Shown piece after piece: positions 8,508 through 15,080 of a stretch of 25,931 nucleotides of DNA. The stretch covers positions 1 to 25,931 of IMG/VR virus record IMGVR_UViG_3300027608_000133. One strand, 5' to 3'. The notes under the pieces are model-generated. The model did not search any database. It was not told where the DNA came from and saw only the letters and a list, made by a program, of their open reading frames with translations. Position 1 is the first letter of the stretch. Every line of letters begins with the position of its first letter. The DNA comes from a virus. A program made the translations under genes and the position numbers.

Positions 8508-8515
8508 GGATTAAT

Positions 8516-10192
8516 ATGGCATTATCAGATTATAAAAATTTACAATGGCTTCGTGAAGGATCGGATGCTGATTGGAAAAGGGCATTAGAAGAACAGCGTT
8601 TAATTTCTATGGGTAAAGAAGCATTAAAAGCTGGTTACGCTACACCTACAGAGCGTATGATTACAAATCCATTAACTGGTGGCCTAGAATTTTTAAACGT
8701 AAGCCCTAGATATGCTAGACAAGTATCTAGAAATACTGCTAATGCGGCAGATCAATTAGGCCTGACTGTTGGAGGACAAGGCGGTGAAATGGCTGGTGCT
8801 GGTATATACAATAGAGATCCATTAGCTGTTTTAGGCGGTACTGGTATTGCTGCACTTGGGACCATTGGTGGTGGTGGAAAAAAAATTGCTGCTAATAAAA
8901 TTGAAGATATAGTTAAATCTATTGAAAGCAAAAAAGTTACCGAAGGTCTTGGTCAATTTAAATCTACAAAGCCATCTGAAATTTATAACCAAACAATGGG
9001 TGGCGGTTATTCTGTAAACGTGCCTACTGGAAATATACCAAATGAAGGCCTTATGATGGGTATATATAAAAATACAGACCCAAGAAATAAAGTATTAGAT
9101 AAATTAACTAAAAAAGATATTGAGCAACAATATTTAGCTAATAAATCTGCATTAGATAAACAAGAAAATTATTTTGGCACATGGTTAGATCCAGAAAGCA
9201 AAAAAACATATTTAGATGTATCACAAAAGTTTGCACCTAATGAATTACGCAAGGCAGTTAAATTTGGTGAACGCACAAATCAAATTGCTGGATACAATGT
9301 TGGCAAGGGTGAATCATTTCCAGTAGGTAACTGGTCTGATTTTATTAGAAGCCCAGAATATAATCAAAGATTATCAGAACTAAATCAATCTGGTGTTGAA
9401 TATTTAAAACAGCATCCAACTGTCAATTGGTGGGATCTTCGTGGTACTCCATTAGAAGATTTGTATGGCAAAGAAAATGTACCAAATTTAGCTGGATATT
9501 TAGCGGCTACTTCACCAGTATCAGATGTACCACGCAACGCAAGAATAGCTTCTGAATACATGAGAAGGCAAATTGCAGGTGAGCCAGTTATTCAGCCTAA
9601 TTTTAGAATGCCAGAAAATGCTGTATTTGAAACTGCTGGCAATATGATGCCTATGGAAACTGGTAGAACTAAAAATTTACTTGCTGCTAGTCAAGGACGT
9701 ATTGAAGATTTGCAAAAAGAAAAAGTTCGTAATATGGGTAAAGCATTAATGGGTGATCCTAATGCTATGGTATTTGATAGGCATTGGGCAAACCTTTCAG
9801 AAAAACCATCTGCCAATATTTTTACAGGTGCTGAAAAGGGTGTATTTCCATCTGGTAAACAATATGCAGATCTTGAAAAAATTGTTGCTAATCAATCAAA
9901 AGAAGCTAACATGACACCAAGAGATTTTAGTGCTAATGTTTGGACAGGTTATAGAAACAAAGCACAGCAAGAAGGTAACGTATTCGGCCAAAAAACAGCA
10001 GGTGCAGGAATTCAAGGCGAGTCAAAGTCTATTGCTGATACTTATTTATCACTCATTAAAACTAAAGCAGAAAAACTTAATATCCCATACAATGAAATGA
10101 TTAAAAAATTAAAATCTGGTGAAATTAGTTTACTATCAGTTATGCCTATTGGTGTTGGCGGTGGACTGCTAGGAACTGAAGAACAAAAATAA
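8516..10192 (+). CDS. 558-aa protein with polyvalent-protein-like C-terminal domain
   Basis: A long soluble protein at the end of the rightward block. Residues 1-120 include a Gly/Ala-rich, weakly hydrophobic stretch (LAVLGGTGIAALGTIGGGGK). The second half holds GYLAATSPVSDVPRNARIA, then MGDPNAMVFDRHWANL, then YADLEKIVANQSKEANMTPRDFSANVWTGYRN. This series (AATSP...N, D-R-hydrophobic, then a helix with a conserved ending W-x-GYRN) resembles domains found in large polyvalent phage proteins, some of which are injected with DNA. The enzymatic activity, if any, is unknown. RBS AAGGATTAAT is present. The gene ends one base before the bidirectional terminator stem. Confidence 0.55.
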   Translation: MALSDYKNLQWLREGSDADWKRALEEQRLISMGKEALKAGYATPTERMITNPLTGGLEFLNVSPRYARQVSRNTANAADQLGLTVGGQGGEMAGAGIYNRDPLAVLGGTGIAALGTIGGGGKKIAANKIEDIVKSIESKKVTEGLGQFKSTKPSEIYNQTMGGGYSVNVPTGNIPNEGLMMGIYKNTDPRNKVLDKLTKKDIEQQYLANKSALDKQENYFGTWLDPESKKTYLDVSQKFAPNELRKAVKFGERTNQIAGYNVGKGESFPVGNWSDFIRSPEYNQRLSELNQSGVEYLKQHPTVNWWDLRGTPLEDLYGKENVPNLAGYLAATSPVSDVPRNARIASEYMRRQIAGEPVIQPNFRMPENAVFETAGNMMPMETGRTKNLLAASQGRIEDLQKEKVRNMGKALMGDPNAMVFDRHWANLSEKPSANIFTGAEKGVFPSGKQYADLEKIVANQSKEANMTPRDFSANVWTGYRNKAQQEGNVFGQKTAGAGIQGESKSIADTYLSLIKTKAEKLNIPYNEMIKKLKSGEISLLSVMPIGVGGGLLGTEEQK

Positions 10193-10218
10193 AAAAGGGA
10201 TAATCACTTATCCCTTTT
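10193..10218. terminator. Bidirectional intrinsic terminator between convergent blocks
   Basis: A perfect 11-bp stem: AAAAGGGATAA at 10193-10203, loop TCAC, TTATCCCTTTT at 10208-10218. The stem ends supply a T tract on both strands, so it can stop transcription from either side. It separates the + strand virion/lysis block from the - strand accessory block, and the stop codon of the last - strand gene lies at its loop. Confidence 0.85.
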
Positions 10219-10371
10219 GTCCATCTCTCTTTTATGCCAGAACTTGAATTGAGAAAACTTATTCCATTTCTGGTATTTACCTTTAACATAAGGTATTTTT
10301 AAAAATTTGCACATTTGTTGTATGTGCTCTTCACTTAATAGCGTAGGCTTGTATTTAAATTTAGCTGGCAA
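10204..10371 (-). CDS. Small basic hypothetical protein (55 aa), TTG start
   Basis: The open frame extends to 10464, but its upstream half overlaps the preceding gene in another frame. A TTG at 10371 preceded by AAAGGGGAATA is a much better start and leaves an 11-nt overlap. The product is basic and aromatic (FKYKPTLLSEEHIQQMCKFL; KWNKFSQFKFWHKREMDKR). No family recognised. It is the last gene of the leftward block and stops in the loop of the terminator. Confidence 0.5.
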   Translation of the reverse strand: MPAKFKYKPTLLSEEHIQQMCKFLKIPYVKGKYQKWNKFSQFKFWHKREMDKRDK

Positions 10372-10690
10372 TATTCCCCTTTCCAAAAAGTGTTGCTGCC
10401 TGTTCAGATATATCAGTATAATTTTCTGTATCTGAAATAAACCCAGCGTCACCTTCCTCCGCATAATCGCCTTGCACTACAATATGATCACCAGCCCACT
10501 TACCAACAAGCTCATGATCGCTAAAATCACCACCTCCACGACCATTACTGTTAGCAAGTAATAAAAACAATATATCTGCTACTGACCCTTCAAATCCTAT
10601 CTGCTCAACAAGTTTAAGGCCCTGACCTAGCTTGTGTGCGTGTAGGCACTCTTTTTTAGTTACGTTATATACTTGATGGTATTGACCCAT
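10361..10690 (-). CDS. Conserved phage hypothetical protein (MGQYHQVYN type)
   Basis: 109 residues. The N terminus MGQYHQVYNVTKKECLHAHKLGQGLKL and the later RGGGDFSDHELVGKWAGDHIVVQGDYAEEG match a recurring pattern that I recognise from phage and plasmid hypothetical proteins. The conserved Gly-rich GRGGGD and WAGD segments suggest a small folded enzyme or binding protein, but no function is known to me. The start overlaps the stop of the upstream gene (TAATG) with a strong GGGAGGGG ribosome site. Confidence 0.65.
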   Translation of the reverse strand: MGQYHQVYNVTKKECLHAHKLGQGLKLVEQIGFEGSVADILFLLLANSNGRGGGDFSDHELVGKWAGDHIVVQGDYAEEGDAGFISDTENYTDISEQAATLFGKGNIAS

Positions 10691-11121
10691 TATGCACCCC
10701 TCCCTACAACAATAAACTCAATTTTACCAAGCTCTTTTAAAGCCTGTACTACATGAGATGGTGCGTTATAAACATAAGGTTTACCATGTTTACCTATATT
10801 AATTGAAATATAGAAGGCGGTATTAAAGTAATCAATTTGTGCATTTGATTCGTCATACCATTCACCAGCAATTTTTATATTTGCTACTACTTCATTTAAA
10901 AACTGTTTGGCAATACCATCGTAATATTTATCAATATGGTAAACATTAACCTGCGTACGATCATAGTCATTACTAAAATCAATACTGCCAGATACAAGGT
11001 TTACAACTAATGTTGAGTGATAAGAATTTCTAGCAACTGTGGCCTTAATACCATACTTCTTAAATACAGGCTTTAAAGCTGTTAGAATTTTTGATTTTGT
11101 TTCGTTGTTGACATAAGCCAT
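10690..11121 (-). CDS. Conserved phage hypothetical protein (LPD29-like?)
   Basis: 143 residues, alpha/beta. Recognisable parts are LKPVFKKYGIKATVARNSYHSTLVVNL, SGSIDF, QVNVYHIDKYYDGIAKQFLNEV and an aromatic C-terminal half (INIGKHGKPYVYN). The helix followed by ATVARN..STLVV strand order recalls small domains associated with large polyvalent proteins, but the link is tentative. RBS AGGGGAATATAAC fits the ATG. It lies 11 nt after its upstream neighbour in the leftward operon. Confidence 0.6.
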   Translation of the reverse strand: MAYVNNETKSKILTALKPVFKKYGIKATVARNSYHSTLVVNLVSGSIDFSNDYDRTQVNVYHIDKYYDGIAKQFLNEVVANIKIAGEWYDESNAQIDYFNTAFYISINIGKHGKPYVYNAPSHVVQALKELGKIEFIVVGRGA

Positions 11122-11132
11122 GTTATATTCCC

Positions 11133-11324
11133 CTAGTGTAATTGTGGTTGATTAATAATTCCAGCATCAATAAGATCAGACGCTGTTCTTCCAAACCAGC
11201 CTTGCAACTGCCATGCTAGGCCTGTGTTCACTAGGTACTGCCATGCCTCTATTACTTCTTCTTCTGTGCCTTCTACAAAACCTTCAGCGAGGCCTACTGC
11301 ATCATAACTTGATAAGATAGTCAT
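11133..11324 (-). CDS. Small conserved phage protein (DUF7417-like)
   Basis: 63 residues from the ATG at 11324, chosen because AAAGGAG lies 6 nt upstream; the longer frame start at 11342 has no site. The sequence EEVIEAWQYLVNTGLAWQLQGWFGRTASDLIDAGII is a compact helical domain that I recognise from many phage genomes. Function is unknown. It is the first gene after the promoter at 11390-11417. Confidence 0.65.
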   Translation of the reverse strand: MTILSSYDAVGLAEGFVEGTEEEVIEAWQYLVNTGLAWQLQGWFGRTASDLIDAGIINQPQLH

Positions 11325-11389
11325 GTAATTCTCCTTTAGCAAAATTTCTTGATCGCCTGCAAGTGGATTGATAAATCAGCGATATAGTT

Positions 11390-11417
11390 ATTTTATATAA
11401 TTACAATATAATGTCAA
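11390..11417 (-). promoter_or_regulatory. Sigma70-type promoter, leftward
   Basis: On the - strand, TTGACA (11417-11412), 16-bp spacer, TAAAAT (11395-11390). Perfect -35 and five of six at -10, in very AT-rich DNA. Transcription would begin near 11383 and run into the four small genes down to the terminator at 10193-10218. Confidence 0.6.
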
Positions 11418-11425
11418 CACTTTTT

Positions 11426-11956
11426 TTAAATATTTTTTAATTCTTGTAAGTTATTGATTTGATTAAGTTTTGAGTTTTCAAGCTCATATAGATCGGCCTT
11501 TGTATTAAAAAAAGTACCGTCAGATCTAGTTCTTTTTGTGCCTTCTGGATAAAAACTAGCATTATCAAAGAAGTCTTTTTTGTCAATCCAGCCGCATATT
11601 GTAAGCATTAAATCATTGCGATTTAAACTTAAAAACATATACCTGTCTACCTTATAATCTTTTTGGTGGCCTATTAAATTGTTGACAAAATATGGTTTTG
11701 GTGCACAATTTCTTCCCATAGATTTAATATCATAACTTTTTTTATTATGAATAAGATCTATTCCACCATCAAATCCACAAGGTTCTAATTTTGGCATATC
11801 CAATAAATTTAAAATTATAGACTGGCCAATAATACCTCTTAACTGTTCCAGATAATTTCCATCAGAAACACCACGCTGTCCAAAATTAATAGTCTTTAGT
11901 AATTCCTTGCAATACGTTATTATGTTTTGCTTTATAGGAACGCTATACACAAACAA
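11426..11956 (-). CDS. Putative PD-(D/E)xK-fold nuclease
   Basis: 176 residues from a TTG start at 11956, with AGGG five bases before it. The core shows NYLEQLRGIIGQ (Glu37), GFDGGIDLIHNKKSYDIKSMGR (Asp67, then Asp76-x-Lys78): an E...D...DxK order typical of restriction-endonuclease-fold nucleases. Later strands (YMFLSLNRNDLMLTICGWI) complete an alpha/beta fold. It may act in host DNA breakdown or branched-DNA processing; the exact family is unknown. It overlaps the small membrane gene upstream by 14 nt, so translation is probably coupled. Confidence 0.55.
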   Translation of the reverse strand: MFVYSVPIKQNIITYCKELLKTINFGQRGVSDGNYLEQLRGIIGQSIILNLLDMPKLEPCGFDGGIDLIHNKKSYDIKSMGRNCAPKPYFVNNLIGHQKDYKVDRYMFLSLNRNDLMLTICGWIDKKDFFDNASFYPEGTKRTRSDGTFFNTKADLYELENSKLNQINNLQELKNI

Positions 11957-12095
11957 CTACACCCTGATATATTTGACACACAGTTACGGTGCCACTAGGT
12001 GCAAATATAGTAGTTGTGTGGCTAAAACATTTTTCTGTATAAAAAATAGCCAATGCAGCTATTGCAACAACAAATATCCAATAAATTTTATTCAT
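11943..12095 (-). CDS. Small membrane protein (50 aa)
   Basis: A short frame with GAGG seven bases before the last of three consecutive ATGs. The N-terminal half is one hydrophobic helix (NKIYWIFVVAIAALAIFY, residues 2-19). The rest is Thr/Val-rich with Cys at 23, 40 and 49, so it may be a periplasmic beta-hairpin with a disulfide. It overlaps DUF3310 upstream by 8 nt and the nuclease downstream by 14 nt, which supports a real, coupled gene. Confidence 0.55.
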   Translation of the reverse strand: MNKIYWIFVVAIAALAIFYTEKCFSHTTTIFAPSGTVTVCQIYQGVVVCV

Positions 12096-12363
12096 CATCA
12101 TTCCTCACTAATTGAGCTTCAATTTCAGGTGGATTAACAACTTCTACTTCTCTTAATACTAAAATAAGTTTATTTTTAAACCATTCTGATTTAGCAAGAT
12201 CCTCTTCTACGTTTCCTTTAAATGGGTAACGCAAATCATACTTCATCTTGCTACCCTTTAAATAACCAACAAACTCTTCTTTAGTAAGTCTAGATTCAAT
12301 AATATCTATTGTTTCTAATCCGCCTATATTATAGTGTTTTGGGTGATTAATATTATCTGACAT
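12088..12363 (-). CDS. DUF3310-type phage protein
   Basis: 91 residues. The N-terminal signature NHPKHYN (residues 6-12) followed by LETIDIIE and a central FVGYLKGSKMKYDLRYPFKG and EDLAKSEWF is the pattern of DUF3310, a small domain common in phages and related to part of the T7 gp1.7 nucleotide kinase. A role in nucleotide metabolism is therefore possible but not shown. RBS AAAGGA precedes the ATG and lies in the end of the upstream small gene. Confidence 0.75.
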   Translation of the reverse strand: MSDNINHPKHYNIGGLETIDIIESRLTKEEFVGYLKGSKMKYDLRYPFKGNVEEDLAKSEWFKNKLILVLREVEVVNPPEIEAQLVRNDDE

Positions 12364-12365
12364 AA

Positions 12366-12482
12366 CTATCCTTTCATAAAAAATAAATTAATTAACTGAT
12401 AACAACCATAAAAAAACCATCCTATACTACCAACAATTAAACCCCAAACAATCCAATCAATTACTTTTAATATCCTATCCAT
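12366..12482 (-). CDS. Tiny single-pass membrane protein (38 aa)
   Basis: Starts within the end of the upstream gene (17-nt overlap), with AGAGAG as a possible ribosome site. The product is almost all hydrophobic and aromatic (VIDWIVWGLIVGSIGWFFYG) with a short polar N terminus and a basic end (FFMKG). Composition, tight overlap and spacing argue that it is translated. Function unknown. Confidence 0.5.
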   Translation of the reverse strand: MDRILKVIDWIVWGLIVGSIGWFFYGCYQLINLFFMKG

Positions 12483-12721
12483 TTGCCATGCTCTCTTCCA
12501 ACTGTAACAGATACATAAGATCTATTCTTAAACCTTCTATTTAAAATATCATGTCTAGTTAGTTTAGGCAAACTAAAATACCCATGTAACTCTAAAGACT
12601 TTAATCGTGTCCTAGTAGTGGAACATTGTTTCATAATGTCTTTAATGCTGCAATCAGTATTTAATGCCATATACTCATTAACGGTTTTGGCCATATTGCG
12701 ATCATCTAAAACTGTATACAT
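12467..12721 (-). CDS. Small basic protein, possible winged helix
   Basis: 84 residues. The region NEYMALNTDCSIKDIMKQ then CSTTRTRLKSLELHGYFSLP looks like a helix-turn-helix with recognition helix and wing (pattern S-x-KDI..Q...TRTRLKSLE..GY). The C terminus is basic (DILNRRFKNRSYVSVTVGREHG). It may bind DNA, for instance as a small regulator, but no family is recognised. The start shares one base with the FkbM stop (TAATG). Confidence 0.5.
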   Translation of the reverse strand: MYTVLDDRNMAKTVNEYMALNTDCSIKDIMKQCSTTRTRLKSLELHGYFSLPKLTRHDILNRRFKNRSYVSVTVGREHGKWIGY

Positions 12722-13302
12722 TAAAATTTACCTCTGATATATTTAAGTATTCCGTAATTATAACCACGCATTGTACACTCAATTAAAGTATAGTCAAGTA
12801 ACAGTTCATCTATACGTCTACGATTGTATGCACTATGAAACTCTATTAAAAATACTACAGGGAAATTAACTAGGTTTTCTAGTATCTCAATCTCTGCACC
12901 CTCTGTATCTATCTTTATAATATCGCATGGTGGCAAGTTCTTTGCACTCATAACCTTAACAAGCTCACCTTCTTTAGCCTGCTCTTCACCTTCAAACATA
13001 CTAGCTTCACCACAATTATGTAATCCGTAATACATCTGACGTTCACCATCATCCTTGCCTATAGCAAAGTTTCTAATGGCTATATCTGTGCCTGCTGTAT
13101 TTTGTCTTAACAGGTTAAAGTTTTCTTTTATAGGCTCATAGCAATCTATCTTTGGTTTATCAAAGTACTCATGTGCCCATACTGCAAACCCACCTACGTT
13201 AGCACCAATGTCTATAATATATGGACTTGGCATAGCACCTATTGCATACTCACCTTGAAATATTTTCCCTACATGACTAATCATGTTGTTAGGAATGATC
13301 AT
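12721..13302 (-). CDS. FkbM-family SAM-dependent methyltransferase
   Basis: 193 residues. The SAM-binding motif is DIGANVGGFA (residues 31-40), the ribose-binding acidic residue is in CYEPIKENF (54-62), and the later strand IKIDTEGAEIEIL (129-141) is the FkbM hallmark. FkbM enzymes O-methylate sugars and small molecules. Coupled (ATGA) to the glycosyltransferase upstream, it probably methylates a glycan made or attached by that enzyme, on virion protein, DNA or host surface. Substrate is inferred only from the pairing. Confidence 0.85.
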   Translation of the reverse strand: MIIPNNMISHVGKIFQGEYAIGAMPSPYIIDIGANVGGFAVWAHEYFDKPKIDCYEPIKENFNLLRQNTAGTDIAIRNFAIGKDDGERQMYYGLHNCGEASMFEGEEQAKEGELVKVMSAKNLPPCDIIKIDTEGAEIEILENLVNFPVVFLIEFHSAYNRRRIDELLLDYTLIECTMRGYNYGILKYIRGKF

Positions 13303-14036
13303 ACAAGCCTGCCGCTAAATTGATAAGTACCTGTGTGGCCTAGTTGGGCCCATGCTGCACCCCAAACCTTAATACCATTGTCCCTAGCTAGTTTACAGAA
13401 ATGATAATCCTCACTTAATAAATGATTTTGTTCATCAATACTAGTGGTAAAATATTCTACAACTTGGTCACCCACATTTGAATTGTCATTTACATCATTC
13501 ATGTTATGTTTATAAGACGGACACTTGTCTTTTAGCTTTTCAAATACCTCACGCTTAATTAACATAAAGCCTGTACCGCCATGCTTAATTTCAAATGGTT
13601 TATCCAGAGGCACTAACTGTGACTTGACATCACCTACCATGTTTACTACATACTCACCTGTAAAATATTTTAACTGATCCTGTGGCACTTTCTTTTCAAT
13701 AGCATAAGCCACACCACCCCAGTTAATTTCTTTTTTAGGGTACAGGCCACATATAATCTCTACGTCAGAGTCAATCATCTTTAATAAATCCTTTGCCTCA
13801 AACTGTATGTCAGCATCAATAAACATTAAGTGCGTAGCATCACCCTTTAAGAAATCATTCACTAAAGTATTGCGACCTCTAGTGATAAGACTCTCATTAT
13901 ATAAAAATGAAAAGTATGCCTCTATGTCTTTAGCATTAAGCCATGCTTGCAGCTTTAGCATAGACTCTAAATAAGTGCCATAACATAGTCCGCCATACAT
14001 AGGTGTTGCTATAAATAAATTTGGTTTAATTGCCAC
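13299..14036 (-). CDS. GT-A fold glycosyltransferase
   Basis: 245 residues from a GTG start with an excellent GGAGG site six bases upstream. Key parts: LFIATPMYGG (7-16), ITRGRNTLVNDFL (51-63), and THLMFIDADIQFE (68-80), where Asp74-Ala-Asp76 is the metal and nucleotide-sugar binding DxD; then EIICGLYPKKEINW and a C-terminal EDYHFCKLARDNGIKVW. This is the pattern of phage GT-A enzymes with a short N-terminal strand. It likely transfers a sugar to a phage or host target, with FkbM following in the same operon. It overlaps its upstream gene by 11 nt. Confidence 0.8.
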   Translation of the reverse strand: MAIKPNLFIATPMYGGLCYGTYLESMLKLQAWLNAKDIEAYFSFLYNESLITRGRNTLVNDFLKGDATHLMFIDADIQFEAKDLLKMIDSDVEIICGLYPKKEINWGGVAYAIEKKVPQDQLKYFTGEYVVNMVGDVKSQLVPLDKPFEIKHGGTGFMLIKREVFEKLKDKCPSYKHNMNDVNDNSNVGDQVVEYFTTSIDEQNHLLSEDYHFCKLARDNGIKVWGAAWAQLGHTGTYQFSGRLV

Positions 14037-14256
14037 CGTAAGCCTCCGTTAATAATTTGCTGTTGTATTTTTTAATGTTATTTACTTTAATAATATTTTT
14101 TGTATCTGGGATCAATGGTGTGATAGTCCAATTATGTAATTTGTTTTTTATATCTTTAGAAATTTCTAAAGCTGTTGGTTGAGATGTCATAAGGGCAGAC
14201 CACACAAGTTGGCCTGTAGTGTCAAACTCTTCTACTAAAAATGCAATTGGCTTCAT
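14026..14256 (-). CDS. Small hypothetical protein (76 aa)
   Basis: The sequence MKPIAFLVEEFDTTGQLVWSALMTSQPTA... then a Lys/Asn-rich second half. The beta-helix order (AFLVEE; VWSALMTS; KDIKNKLHNWTITPLIP) looks like a small folded domain of a type common in phages. No family named. Its start overlaps the hydrolase stop by one base (TAATG) and its end overlaps the glycosyltransferase. Confidence 0.55.
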   Translation of the reverse strand: MKPIAFLVEEFDTTGQLVWSALMTSQPTALEISKDIKNKLHNWTITPLIPDTKNIIKVNNIKKYNSKLLTEAYGGN

Positions 14257-14639
14257 TAATAAAAATTCATACGTCCTATTTTAATTTTTTTATTGTGGCC
14301 AAACCAGCTATTTTTTTCCTTTATTGAATCGTCATGAAAATACAGGCTGTCAGCAACTGGATTAGGATACTTCTTAAAAACTACGGTGTCAAGCACTAAT
14401 AGCTTAATTTTAAGATACGCCTTTTCATTTACAGGCTCATGCCTTTCATCCAAAACAGCGAATTGCTTATGCGAGTACACAACATCGCACACAGTACGAC
14501 CCCACTTACCAGACTTAACTCTATTCCTGATTACGTTGATTACGCCAAGTTTTTCTTCAAGCGTCCTCGTGTTCACCTCATGGTAAACCGCACTACTGTA
14601 GCAGTTTAAATCCTGTTCTAAATTATGAATGTAGTCCAT
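14256..14639 (-). CDS. SleB-type cell wall hydrolase (endolysin candidate)
   Basis: 127 residues without signal peptide. AVYHEVNTRTLEEKLGVINVIRNRVKSG (17-44) has the family's catalytic-type Glu21 after the YHE motif; TVCDVVYSHKQFAV (49-62) and ADSLYFHDDS...WFGHNKKIKIGRMNFY (97-127) complete the SleB/Hydrolase_2 pattern. The family cleaves peptidoglycan glycan strands. It is on the strand opposite to the holin and about 7 kb away, in an accessory operon, so it may be the endolysin or a protein acting earlier. Start and stop are both coupled to neighbours by TAATG overlaps. Confidence 0.8.
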   Translation of the reverse strand: MDYIHNLEQDLNCYSSAVYHEVNTRTLEEKLGVINVIRNRVKSGKWGRTVCDVVYSHKQFAVLDERHEPVNEKAYLKIKLLVLDTVVFKKYPNPVADSLYFHDDSIKEKNSWFGHNKKIKIGRMNFY

Positions 14640-14878
14640 TATCTTTTCTCTTTTATAATCCTCTGAATGTACTGCTGATCATATCCAGATAAAATTAAAC
14701 ATATATCTTTAACCACGTTGTCATGTTCATTAAGCCACCGAATAGAAGATTCACGTTCTTTGCTATGTCCTTGTAATGCATCCTTCATAGCAAGCAATAA
14801 TATTGCATGAAACAGTCTGGCGTGTGGTGTTGTTGCTAATTCAGCCCTTATGGACTCCTTAAACTCAAACTTAAACAT
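14639..14878 (-). CDS. Small helical hypothetical protein (79 aa)
   Basis: A helical protein: LATTPHARLFHAILLLAMKDALQGHSKERESSIRWLNEHDNVVKDICLILSG. The pattern 'FHAILLLAMKDA...SIRWL' recurs, to my recollection, in small phage proteins of unknown role. AGAGG lies just before the ATG. It is the first gene after the pqqA-containing gap on this strand and is coupled to the SleB gene. Confidence 0.55.
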   Translation of the reverse strand: MFKFEFKESIRAELATTPHARLFHAILLLAMKDALQGHSKERESSIRWLNEHDNVVKDICLILSGYDQQYIQRIIKEKR

Positions 14879-14925
14879 AGACCTCTTTCATGGTTTTACT
14901 GATATTCCAGATAGCCTGCTGGGTG

Positions 14926-14931
14926 TATAAT
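14926..14931 (+). promoter_or_regulatory. Candidate -10 element for the pqqA-like gene
   Basis: A perfect TATAAT in the string GGTGTATAATCACAC, 43 nt upstream of the pqqA-like ATG. GTGT and ACAC flank it as a short inverted repeat, which could be an operator. The -35 region is poor (TATTCC at 17 bp), so activation or extended contacts would be needed. A small TGGC-ATAA-GCCA hairpin follows in the leader. Confidence 0.4.
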
Positions 14932-14974
14932 CACACTTAATGGCATAAGCCAGAAACCTTTAAGGATTAATACC

Positions 14975-15046
14975 ATGTGGACAACTCCAGCAGCTACTGA
15001 AATGCGTTTTGGTTTTGAAGTAACAATGTACGTTATGAACAAGTAA
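14975..15046 (+). CDS. pqqA: PqqA-like precursor peptide of PQQ (23 aa)
   Basis: A 23-residue frame starting MWTTPAATEMR and ending FGFEVTMYVMNK. Glu15 and Tyr19, separated by three residues, are the pair joined by the radical-SAM enzyme PqqE (with PqqD) to begin pyrroloquinoline quinone synthesis; the surrounding 'GFEVTMY' and the MW-x-x-PA start are hallmark PqqA features and the length is normal. AAGGA lies 8 nt before the ATG. It stands alone on the + strand between two - strand genes, with its own -10 and a hairpin after it. No other pqq gene is in the window, so it would depend on host PqqB-E. It is probably a host-derived auxiliary metabolic gene. Confidence 0.9.
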   Translation: MWTTPAATEMRFGFEVTMYVMNK

Positions 15047-15055
15047 CTCCAACTG

Positions 15056-15080
15056 GGGGTGTCCTAAAAAGGGACATCCT
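15056..15080. terminator. Hairpin 3' of pqqA-like gene, possible terminator
   Basis: GGGTGTCCT (15057-15065), loop AAAAA, GGGACATCC (15071-15079) pair over nine positions with two G-U pairs. The following ATTGTTTTC is only moderately T-rich. It would fold in the pqqA transcript 10 nt after the stop. It also covers the last codons of the - strand SSB-like gene. Confidence 0.45.

Noticed and set aside
10372-10464. Upstream part of the 86-aa frame ending at 10204
   Set aside because: Overlaps the end of the MGQYHQVYN-type gene in another frame; TTG at 10371 has a better ribosome site.
11907-12137. 76-aa + strand frame over the small membrane gene
   Set aside because: Antisense to coupled - strand genes; low-complexity Tyr/Thr/Cys content.
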